Source: Polymorphospora lycopeni (GTDB lineage: Bacteria; Actinomycetota; Actinomycetes; Mycobacteriales; Micromonosporaceae). Taken from it: a stretch of 64,000 nt of DNA. Positions 1-7,495 of the stretch are shown here, one piece after another; positions within the stretch are counted from its first letter, which is position 1; each line of letters begins with the position of its first letter. Location of the stretch: positions 33,351-97,350 of the forward strand of contig NZ_JBCGDC010000011.1 of the NCBI RefSeq assembly GCF_042237075.1, read 5' to 3'. Below the pieces are notes generated by a model that was not told the DNA's origin, did no database searches, and was given only the letters and a program-made list of their open reading frames with translations. A program made the translations under genes and the position numbers.

Positions 1-72
1 GAGGCCTACGGCTACCGTTGTCCCTGCGGGCGACAGTTTCTTTGGGACGAACAGATTCGGAAGACGCCATGA
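1..72 (+). CDS. C-terminal end of an unknown zinc-binding-like protein (partial)
   Basis: Frame 1 is open from the window edge to a TGA at 70-72 and gives a 23-residue tail containing C-P-C-G-R-Q-F. The next gene starts at the ATG at 69, so the two overlap as ATGA, the usual sign of translational coupling in this element. The CxC motif resembles the CxCGRQL of the next protein, but no function can be assigned from this fragment. Confidence 0.6.
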   Translation, partial: EAYGYRCPCGRQFLWDEQIRKTP

Positions 73-1406
73 GCCTGCTCGACCGCCTCGACGCCGCCAT
101 CGACGGCCGCTGCGCCTGCGAATGTGGACGGCAACTCGACCCCAACGGCCCCTCCGCCTACTTCGCCGGGCAGGAATGCCAGACCCGCTGGAACGCGGCA
201 CAGGCCACGAACCCCGGCGACGTCCACCTCCGGAGCGACGCCGCACCCTACCCGCCTGGCCCCATGCGTTGGCGGCCCGACCTCGTCAACGCCGCCGACG
301 ACGCCGATCTGATCGAATTCGACACCATCCGGTCCGGGTACACCGGCCCCTACACCGCCCAGGTCTTCGGACGCCGTAGCCAGCCCACCACTTGGCACCT
401 ACGCCTGAACGACGGCCACCGGTTTGTCGGCGACGACCTTGCCGACGTCCACATCGAGAACGGGCTGATCAGCGAAGACCTTGCTGCCCGGATCATGGAC
501 CTGTGGCGCCGCCTCGAACGCGACCTCCGCAACCCCCGGCACGCCGTACCCGACGACCCGTGGCCCGAACTTTGGTCTGGGCAGCGATACACCATGGCGG
601 ACGCCGCCCGGGAAGCGGTAGAAATTCGGCTGCTTGGCCTCTGTCGGCCCAGCAGCCCACCCCGAGACGCACGCCAGCCGGCCCGGATGCCGCTCGATCA
701 AATCCCCTGGCGGCGCTGCCCCACCTGCCAGCGGCGAGGCGTCCCCATCCCTGGTCGAATCCCGGCACCACTACGGCTCTCGTGGACCCCGGAACCCGTC
801 AGCGAACAACCCGAGCCGACCCCGTGTCAGATATGTCCGCACTGCCGCAACCCGTACCCCGGCCCGCCCCTCACCCTTGCATTTGAACGCGACGTCCCGC
901 TCTACGCGCTCCGGATACGCATGACCTGCGCCCACGACGGCAACCGGTACGGCCACGACCGACTCATCGGCGACGACGAACTGGAGTCGGAGCCCAACGC
1001 CCTCGAAAGGTTGCAGCAGCACCTTGAGGAATGCGAACGCGGCATCCTCGCCCAGCTCGGCATCAGCCTGCCCGACGAGGTCACGGCAACCGCCCGCCAG
1101 CCGCAACCCGCCCCCTGGGTAGGCAACAACCTGCACCGACTCACCGGCGTACCCGTCATCATCGACACTGATCTGCCGGCCGACGCCGTCGAGATCCGCG
1201 ACCGCGACACCGACCGGCCCCGCATCCACGTCGGACGCAACGACTTCACCCCAACCCCCGAGGTGGAGACGTTCCTCCGCGAACGCCACGAACAGATGGA
1301 ACGCCGCGCCGGTCGGCTTCTCCAGCAGTGGCGAGCCAACGAACTGCTTGCCGCCCAGATGGTCCCGCCCACCGCCCCCGCATGGATCCGCGTCACGGGC
1401 GCCTAA
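69..1406 (+). CDS. Hypothetical phage protein with zinc-ribbon motifs
   Basis: Length is 445 aa. I chose the ATG at 69, which overlaps the upstream stop as ATGA; an in-frame TTG at 18 would add 17 residues from within the upstream gene. Near the N-terminus there is a CACECGRQL motif followed by a further Cys, and mid-protein there are CPTC and CQICPHC pairs, consistent with two zinc-binding knuckles. The rest has no recognisable catalytic motif. Its place just upstream of the terminase region suggests an early or packaging-associated phage protein, but the function is unknown. Confidence 0.75.
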   Translation: MSLLDRLDAAIDGRCACECGRQLDPNGPSAYFAGQECQTRWNAAQATNPGDVHLRSDAAPYPPGPMRWRPDLVNAADDADLIEFDTIRSGYTGPYTAQVFGRRSQPTTWHLRLNDGHRFVGDDLADVHIENGLISEDLAARIMDLWRRLERDLRNPRHAVPDDPWPELWSGQRYTMADAAREAVEIRLLGLCRPSSPPRDARQPARMPLDQIPWRRCPTCQRRGVPIPGRIPAPLRLSWTPEPVSEQPEPTPCQICPHCRNPYPGPPLTLAFERDVPLYALRIRMTCAHDGNRYGHDRLIGDDELESEPNALERLQQHLEECERGILAQLGISLPDEVTATARQPQPAPWVGNNLHRLTGVPVIIDTDLPADAVEIRDRDTDRPRIHVGRNDFTPTPEVETFLRERHEQMERRAGRLLQQWRANELLAAQMVPPTAPAWIRVTGA

Positions 1407-1525
1407 ATGGCGAGTGGACCGGCAACCCCCTGCCGGCCCACCATCCCCCACACGCGAACTGGCCTCCCAGCCCTCCGCGATCACCGCCACGATAGCGCCC
1501 ACCACCAGGGACGGGAGATCGACGG

Positions 1526-2518
1526 ATGATCAGAAACGAATGCCCGGTCAGTTGCCTGTGCCACCTGAACGCCTACAACCCATGCAGCGTCCCGGGCGGC
1601 TGCGGCTCCGAAGGGTGCAGGCAAACCGCCACATCGGACCGTCGCGCGTGCATCCTTTGCCCCGCCTTCCGCGCCGACGACGAACCCCGCGCCGCCCGTC
1701 GCCCTCCGGTCTGCGACGCCTGCCGCTGGCGCCTCCACCACACCATCCGCGACATTGCCAACCTCCACGCCAGACTGGCGAACCCGGAGCCGCCGATCGT
1801 CGACCGGCACCGGTACCAGACCACCAACCCCGACGGGACACCCGGCCGCATTCGCTGGGCTGATCCTGTAGCCCGACTCGGTGGCGTCGCCCCCATCAAC
1901 TCCCGCAGCAGCCAACCCCACGTCACCGGCAGCCGCGAACGCCCACTTCCCACGCCCGTCGACCGCATCGACCTCGGCGCACCAGCCCGCCCCGGCAGCA
2001 TCGGCATCGCCACCCGCGGCCACTGGGCGGCACGAGGCGGCGACCCCGACCAGGTCGGCGTCCTCAGCGTCGCCACGGTGCTCGACTCGTGGGTACGCGA
2101 CTGGCGGGAGAGCATGTGGCCCGACGTCCACCTGCCCGACGCCCGCGTCGACCAGCTCGCCGACTGGCTGCTGGCCGGCTTCGACGATGAGCAGCCCGGC
2201 GTCCGGATCGACCAGGCATGCGACCAGCACCCCGCCATCGACGAAATGGCCACCGAACTCCGGGCGCTCCGCCAAGCCCTACGCCGCGCCCTCGGCGAAA
2301 CCGACCCCCAACCCACGCCTGTTACCGGCGTTGCCTGCGCCACCTGCGCAAACCGCGCCCTCTGGCGACAGCCCGGCGACACCTACGCCGCCGAATGCGC
2401 CACCTGCGGCACCCTCTACACCGACACCGAACTCGCCGACCACATCAACGAACTCGCCGGACAAGAACGCCGACGCCGCACCCCCGAACAAGTCGCCGAA
2501 CTACTCCGACACAACTGA
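1526..2518 (+). CDS. Hypothetical phage protein, Cys-rich at both ends
   Basis: Length is 330 aa, starting at ATG 1526 with a GGGAG-type ribosome site about 10 bases upstream. The first 60 residues hold a dense Cys cluster (CPVSCLC, C-x8-C, C-x3-C) and the C-terminus has a CATC...CATCG zinc ribbon followed by a charged helix. The fold is therefore probably two zinc modules joined by a helical middle. It may pair functionally with the preceding Cys-rich gene. No known family is recognised. Confidence 0.75.
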   Translation: MIRNECPVSCLCHLNAYNPCSVPGGCGSEGCRQTATSDRRACILCPAFRADDEPRAARRPPVCDACRWRLHHTIRDIANLHARLANPEPPIVDRHRYQTTNPDGTPGRIRWADPVARLGGVAPINSRSSQPHVTGSRERPLPTPVDRIDLGAPARPGSIGIATRGHWAARGGDPDQVGVLSVATVLDSWVRDWRESMWPDVHLPDARVDQLADWLLAGFDDEQPGVRIDQACDQHPAIDEMATELRALRQALRRALGETDPQPTPVTGVACATCANRALWRQPGDTYAAECATCGTLYTDTELADHINELAGQERRRRTPEQVAELLRHN

Positions 2519-2652
2519 CCCGGCGTGTCGAATTGACCCCAGATAGCGGACCCCCCACAGATCGCGTTACAGTGCGTGCCAGCAGACGCAATGTCTCCAA
2601 AGCGCCCCGAGGCCACCCGCCCGGGGCGCTTCGCCGTCTCCAGGGGGTGCAC

Positions 2653-2928
2653 ATGCGACCCAACCTCGACGCCGGCCTCACCCGCGAACTCGCCGCCGTC
2701 GCCGTCGCCGTCCCCGCCACCACCATCTCCATGTGGGCCCTCCGCGGCTGGACCGAACCCGACGGCACCGAACGCCGCCTCACCGTCGTCGGCAAAGACG
2801 AACGCGGCCGGCGCCTCTACCGGTACGGCGACCTCCTCGATGCTGAACGCGCCACCGGCAGCAACCCCAACTCCCGGCGCGGCACAACCCGCAGCAGCCG
2901 TCCGGCCGCGATCATGGAGGCAGCGTGA
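2653..2928 (+). CDS. Small helix-turn-helix protein (MerR/excisionase-like)
   Basis: Length is 91 aa, starting at ATG 2653 with AGGGGG six bases upstream. Residues 8-30 (ELAAVAVAVPATTISMW...RGW) look like a helix-turn-helix that recognises DNA, followed by a wing-like segment (RRLYRYGDLLDAE) as in MerR, excisionase or HTH_17 domains. It stands immediately before the terminase genes, overlapping the next gene by a GTGA. A role as a packaging-site or transcriptional DNA-binding protein is inferred. Confidence 0.7.
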   Translation: MRPNLDAGLTRELAAVAVAVPATTISMWALRGWTEPDGTERRLTVVGKDERGRRLYRYGDLLDAERATGSNPNSRRGTTRSSRPAAIMEAA

Positions 2929-3206
2929 CCCGCGACCCGGCCCAGCCCGCCACCGGCAGCCGCCAATGGCTCGAAGCCATCAACGCCGGCCGCCACGACG
3001 CCACCGTCGGCATCGTCCGCTACTTCGCCTACGACCACCTGCCAGTTCCGCTCCGCAGCGTCTCCGCCGCCTGCGCCCACCTCGCACTCGACATGATCGA
3101 ACGGCTTCCCGACGGCCCCGAACTGACCACCGGCCTCAGGAAGCTGTTGAAGGCGAAGGACTGCTTCGTGCGCACTGCCCTCGACGCTCCCGACGCCAAC
3201 GCCTGA
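2925..3206 (+). CDS. Small helical protein, candidate Acb2/Tad1-like hairpin
   Basis: Length is 93 aa, GTG start overlapping the upstream stop (GTGA). The core reads FAYDHL..., then LALDMIERLPDGPELT..L.KLL.AKD..VR. This spacing (F-x-Y near the start, LA..I in helix 1, P..E.t..L.KL.eA..a in helix 2) parallels the Acb2/Tad1 helical-hairpin family, phage proteins that sequester cyclic oligonucleotides or cADPR-type signals of CBASS and Thoeris defence. A paralogue sits at 7208-7495. Family assignment is from pattern recall only; a plain structural or regulatory role is possible. Confidence 0.6.
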   Translation: MTRDPAQPATGSRQWLEAINAGRHDATVGIVRYFAYDHLPVPLRSVSAACAHLALDMIERLPDGPELTTGLRKLLKAKDCFVRTALDAPDANA

Positions 3207-3286
3207 CCCACCCCGACGCACCCCCGGCCCGGAGCCAAAGCCAGGCCGGAAGGCGGCACCCGTAACCCAAGCGCGGAGGTGACCGT

Positions 3287-3817
3287 GTGCCCCCGCGTAT
3301 CCCAGACGACAAACGCGCCGCCATCCTCGCCGACATCCGCGAGAACAAGCTAGGCGCACGACAGATCGCCAAAAAGCACGGCGTCGCCGTCTCCACCGTC
3401 TCCAAGTTCGCAGCCGATGCGAACGTTGCGAACGCGTTCGAACGCACGCAGACGGAAAACGCGACACGAGCCAGGGCGGCAGACCTTCGAGCAGCGCGGG
3501 CCGAACTCGCCGAACAACTGATCGACGACGCACAACGGCTCCGCGAGCGAGCGTGGTCCACCTACTCGTACTACGAGCGAAGCAACGAAGGTCCGGAACT
3601 CGTCACCCTCAACCTTCCTCCACTCGCCGAGGTTCGCCAGGCGTACACGTCGATCGGGATCGCGCTCGACAAGCACATGGCGCTCAAGAAGTTCGACGAC
3701 AACCGCGGCGAGGAGCACGCCAAGTCCGTCCTCGGCGAACTCGCGCTCGGGCTGGGGATCGCGTATCGGCAAATGGGCGACACCAGCACGCAACCGCCTA
3801 GCGACGATGGATCTTGA
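3287..3817 (+). CDS. terS: Terminase small subunit
   Basis: Length is 176 aa, GTG start at 3287 with a GGAGGTG site upstream. The N-terminal 45 residues form a helix-turn-helix (KLGARQIAKKHGVAVSTVSKFA) expected for pac/cos DNA recognition. The rest is a charged helical oligomerisation region. It overlaps the large terminase by 11 bases. In tailed phages the small subunit binds the packaging site and hands DNA to the ATPase of the large subunit. Confidence 0.82.
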   Translation: MPPRIPDDKRAAILADIRENKLGARQIAKKHGVAVSTVSKFAADANVANAFERTQTENATRARAADLRAARAELAEQLIDDAQRLRERAWSTYSYYERSNEGPELVTLNLPPLAEVRQAYTSIGIALDKHMALKKFDDNRGEEHAKSVLGELALGLGIAYRQMGDTSTQPPSDDGS

Positions 3818-5129
3818 CCGTGTGACGCGGGCGCTGTCGCCGAAGCAGATCCAGTCAATCGTGGAGGCGCAGCAGACACCGCAGATCGCGCTGTGGACTG
3901 GCGCGGTGTCGTCCGGGAAGACAATCTCTTCGCTGATCGCGTTCCTGATCGCGCTGTCCGTAGCCCCGTCGCAAGGTCTGGTGGTTGCGATCGGGCGAAC
4001 GCTGCAGACGATCGAACGGAACCTGATCGACCCGTTGCAGGCGCCGGAGCTGTTCGGGTTTCTTGCCGGGCAGGTGCACCACACGCCCGGCTCGACAACG
4101 GCGATCATCCTCGGTCGAACCGTTCACCTAGTCGGCGCATCCGACGCACGCGCCGAGGCCCGGATCCGTGGGGCAACGGTCGCGCTCGCCTACGTAGACG
4201 AGGCGACCCTGGTTCCGCACTCGTTCTGGATGATGCTGCTGTCCCGGCTGCGCGTACCGAACGCAAAGGTGTTCGCAACGACGAACCCCGACGGTTCCTC
4301 GCACTGGCTGCGCAAGGAGTTCATGCTCCGCGCCAGCGAGGTCGGGATGCGGTACTGGCACTTCACCCTCGACGACAACCCGTCGCTGGACCCCGACTAT
4401 GTCGAGCGGTTGAAGGCCCAGTACGTAGGGCTGTGGTACGACCGGTTCATCAAGGGGCTGTGGCGTCTCGCCGAAGGCTCGATCTACGACATGTGGGATG
4501 CCGACCGGTACATCGTCGACATCATCCCGCCGATCTGGCGGTGGGTTGCCGCCGGCGTCGACTACGGCACCTCGAACCCGTTCGTGGCGCTGCTGGTAGG
4601 AATGGACGCCTCCCAGACGCTGTACGTGGCGAGCGAGTGGCGGTACGAGTCGAAGCTTGCCCGCCGCAGCCTGACCGACTCCGAATACTCGGCGCGGGTG
4701 CGGGCCTGGCTGGACGGCTACCACCAGCCCGGACTGGCCGCGGTCGGCGTACGCCCGGAGATGATCGCCGTCGACCCGTCGGCGGCGTCGTTCATGCAGC
4801 AACTCTTCCGCGACGGCATGTCACCGCAGCCGGCCGAGAACGCGGTCGCCGACGGCATCCGGACGGTGTCGAGCCTGATGGCGGCCGGGAAGCTGAAGGT
4901 GCACCGCTCCTGCAAGGGCCTGCTCGACGAACTGCCCGGCTATTCGTGGGACGACGCGAAGGCACAGCGGGGCATCGACGCACCAATCAAGGTCGACGAC
5001 CACTCATGCGACGCGCTGCGGTATGCGGTCGCGACCAGCGAAAGCGTGTGGCGGCGCCCGAACACCGCCGACCAGATCCGGCACCGAATCCGGGATGACG
5101 GGATCGACTTCGCGACCGTAGCCATGTGA
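3807..5129 (+). CDS. terL: Terminase large subunit (packaging ATPase/nuclease)
   Basis: Length is 440 aa. It has a classic Walker A (TGAVSSGKT, about residues 31-39), Walker B (LAYVDEA, about 127-133) and coupling motif (TTNPDG, about 158). The C-terminal RNase H-like nuclease begins at VDYGTSNPF (about 251), with a further acidic residue in VDPSA. It cuts concatemeric DNA and powers its translocation into the prohead through the portal. Length and motif order fit HK97-type siphovirus terminases. It overlaps terS at the 5' end and abuts the portal gene. Confidence 0.95.
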   Translation: MDLDRVTRALSPKQIQSIVEAQQTPQIALWTGAVSSGKTISSLIAFLIALSVAPSQGLVVAIGRTLQTIERNLIDPLQAPELFGFLAGQVHHTPGSTTAIILGRTVHLVGASDARAEARIRGATVALAYVDEATLVPHSFWMMLLSRLRVPNAKVFATTNPDGSSHWLRKEFMLRASEVGMRYWHFTLDDNPSLDPDYVERLKAQYVGLWYDRFIKGLWRLAEGSIYDMWDADRYIVDIIPPIWRWVAAGVDYGTSNPFVALLVGMDASQTLYVASEWRYESKLARRSLTDSEYSARVRAWLDGYHQPGLAAVGVRPEMIAVDPSAASFMQQLFRDGMSPQPAENAVADGIRTVSSLMAAGKLKVHRSCKGLLDELPGYSWDDAKAQRGIDAPIKVDDHSCDALRYAVATSESVWRRPNTADQIRHRIRDDGIDFATVAM

Positions 5130-5143
5130 TCCGGGGGTGTGCC

Positions 5144-7201
5144 GTGGCCCGCACCTCCGCCCCAACCCGGCTGATCGGCCAGGTATCCGAGTGGACCGGC
5201 GTCGACGCCGTCTTCGACCCGCTGGAGCATGTGCCGCCTCTGCTGTGGCCGCAGTCGGTGCGCGTCTACGGCGAGATGCGCCGCGATCCGCGGCTGGCGG
5301 CAATCCTGACCGGGTACACGCTGCAGTTGCGGCGGGCGACGTGGCAGGTTGATGGCACCGGCTGCCGGCCCGAGGTGGTTCAGCACGTCGCCGATGACCT
5401 CGGGCTGCCGATGATGGACGCCGAAGACCCCGGTGTCGGCCGCTACCACGGGGTGTCGTGGTCCGAGCATCTGCGCGCGGCACTGCTGATGCTGCCGTTC
5501 GGGCACATGGGCTTCGAGATGGAAGCCGCCATCGTTGACGGCCGCGCCCGGCTGACGACCCTCGCCGAGCGGCTGCCGGTCACGATCGACAACATCCACG
5601 TCGACACGAAGACCGGCCGCCTGCTTGGTGTCGACCAGCAGCTGACGTCCCCGCACGGCGGCACGCCGCAGATCCGGGCGGACCGGCTGGCGTGGTACTG
5701 CCACGAGCGTGAAGGCGCCACGTGGACCGGCACGTCCCTGCTGCGTCCCGCCTACGGCCCTTGGCTGCTCAAACATGAGCTGATGCGGGTGCACGCCCAA
5801 GCGAACCGCCGCTGGGGCATGGGCGTCCCCGTCATGGAGGCAAAGCCCGGCACGCAACCAACCGTCGCCCAGATGCAGGAAGCGATGACCCTCGCCGCCG
5901 CCGCCCGTGGCGGCGACCAGGCTGGCGCCGCTGTACCGCCCGGCTTCGAGCTGAAAATCGTCGGCATGTCCGGCTCCGTACCGGACACCCTCGCGTACAT
6001 CAAGTGGCTCGACCAGCAGATGTCGCAGATGGCGCTCATGAACCATCTGGACCTCGGCACCAGCGAGTCCGGGTCACGGGCCCTCGGCACCGCCTTCATC
6101 GACTCGTGGACGCTGGCGCTTGGCTCCATCGCCGACGAAATCGCCGACGTCGCCACACGGCAGATCGCGGCTCGGATCGTCGAATGGAACTGGGGCGACC
6201 AGGAGCCGGTGCCGCGGGTGGTCGCGTCGGGAATCGGGTCGAAGCGTGAGGTGACCGCTGAGTCGCTGCAGCTACTGCTGTCGTCCGGGGCGCTGTCCGG
6301 TGACCCTGCGCTCGAGGAGTGGGTGCGACGTGAGTGGCGGCTGCCGGAGCGCGAAAGCGCAGCGCCGGCCCGGACGGCGACCCGCGGTGCTCCCGGCCAG
6401 CCGACCGGCGGTGAGCCTGAGCGGGTCGCGGCGGCCGAGCCGGCGATGGTCGAGCCGGACTACGAGCAGATCCGTGACCAGCACGACCAGGCCGTCCGCG
6501 AGATGGCCGCCCAGTGGGAGGAGCAGTCCGGGCCGCTGGTCGAAGCGTTGGCCGCGGCGACGGCGGCTGAGGTTGCCGCCGGGACGCTGGTTGGTCTCGG
6601 CATGTTGGCTGTCTCCCCCGCCCTGGTGGCTGCTCTTGCGGGTGGGCTGGCGATTGGCCTGTCGGGGGTGGCTGCGGCTGCCGCGACGGGGGCGGCAGCC
6701 GAGCTTGCCGCCGGCGGTGTAACGGTCCGGGCCGAACTGGGTGCGGACCGGCGGCAGCGGGTCCGGGCGCTGGCGGAGGCAACGGCCGGTCTGATCGTGG
6801 GTGGCTACTCGTCGGCTGCGGGTCGGACGGCGCTGCGCCTGTCGGGGCCGGACGCAACCGCAGAGGCAGTCGCCGAGGCGGTGCGCGCCGACCTGACCGA
6901 ACTGAGCCGCGCGAAGGACGGCGGCCTCGTTGCTGGGCAGCTTCGCTCGGCAGCGTCCGCCGCCCAGGGCGAAGGACGTCTTGCCGCGCTTGAGCAGGCG
7001 CCCGACGGCACTCGGTTCCGGGCAACGGAACGCCTCGACGCCAACTCGTGCGGCCCTTGCCGCAAGGCAGACGGCGCTGAGTACGCGACGTTGGCCGCCG
7101 GCTTGACCGACTACCCGCTCGGGCTTAAGAACCGGCACTGCCAAGGGCGAGACCGGTGCCGAGGCTTCCTGGTCCCACTGCTGCCGATCATGCGGAGGTG
7201 A
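5144..7201 (+). CDS. Portal protein fused to a MuF-like minor head domain
   Basis: Length is 685 aa. I chose GTG 5144, six bases after a GGGGGTG ribosome site; GTG 5126, overlapping the terL stop, is the alternative. Residues 1-430 resemble DUF935/Mu gp29-type portals (RRDPRLAAILTGY, then TWQVDGTG, then ALGTAFIDSW). An Ala-rich helical linker follows. The last 65 residues (ATERLDANSCGPC...DG..Y, then KNRHCQGRDRCRG) are the MuF-type C-terminus common in actinophages. The dodecameric portal forms the DNA channel; the MuF part is normally a minor head protein. Confidence 0.9.
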   Translation: MARTSAPTRLIGQVSEWTGVDAVFDPLEHVPPLLWPQSVRVYGEMRRDPRLAAILTGYTLQLRRATWQVDGTGCRPEVVQHVADDLGLPMMDAEDPGVGRYHGVSWSEHLRAALLMLPFGHMGFEMEAAIVDGRARLTTLAERLPVTIDNIHVDTKTGRLLGVDQQLTSPHGGTPQIRADRLAWYCHEREGATWTGTSLLRPAYGPWLLKHELMRVHAQANRRWGMGVPVMEAKPGTQPTVAQMQEAMTLAAAARGGDQAGAAVPPGFELKIVGMSGSVPDTLAYIKWLDQQMSQMALMNHLDLGTSESGSRALGTAFIDSWTLALGSIADEIADVATRQIAARIVEWNWGDQEPVPRVVASGIGSKREVTAESLQLLLSSGALSGDPALEEWVRREWRLPERESAAPARTATRGAPGQPTGGEPERVAAAEPAMVEPDYEQIRDQHDQAVREMAAQWEEQSGPLVEALAAATAAEVAAGTLVGLGMLAVSPALVAALAGGLAIGLSGVAAAAATGAAAELAAGGVTVRAELGADRRQRVRALAEATAGLIVGGYSSAAGRTALRLSGPDATAEAVAEAVRADLTELSRAKDGGLVAGQLRSAASAAQGEGRLAALEQAPDGTRFRATERLDANSCGPCRKADGAEYATLAAGLTDYPLGLKNRHCQGRDRCRGFLVPLLPIMRR

Positions 7202-7207
7202 GCCTTG

Positions 7208-7495
7208 ATGGCACCCACCGACAGTCCCGCCGAGGGTAGCCACGACTGGATCGAAGCGCAGGTCGCAGGCCGCCACTACAGCGTGACCACTATCGCGCAC
7301 CACTTCGCTTACTCCTACCTCAAGCCCAACCTGCGGCTGATCGGGGCAGGTTTCGCCGCGGTCGCGTTCGACATGATCAGTCGCCTGCCGGACGGCCCTC
7401 AACTGACCGAAGGTCTCTGCAACCTCGTCGGAGTCCGCGACCACTTCATTCGCGCGGCGATGGAAGCCGAGCGGCAAGGGGGCGACGATGGCTGA
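7208..7495 (+). CDS. Small helical protein, second Acb2/Tad1-like paralogue
   Basis: Length is 95 aa. ATG 7208 is preferred over TTG 7205 because of a GCGGAGGTGAG site. It matches the 2925-3206 protein across the whole length: HFAYSYL, L.L...FAAVAFDMISRLPDGPQLT.GL..L...RD.F.RAAM. Two copies bracketing terminase and portal genes imply duplication and divergence, perhaps for different ligands or for assembly into hetero-oligomers. As for its partner, the nucleotide-sponge role is inference by pattern. Confidence 0.6.
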   Translation: MAPTDSPAEGSHDWIEAQVAGRHYSVTTIAHHFAYSYLKPNLRLIGAGFAAVAFDMISRLPDGPQLTEGLCNLVGVRDHFIRAAMEAERQGGDDG

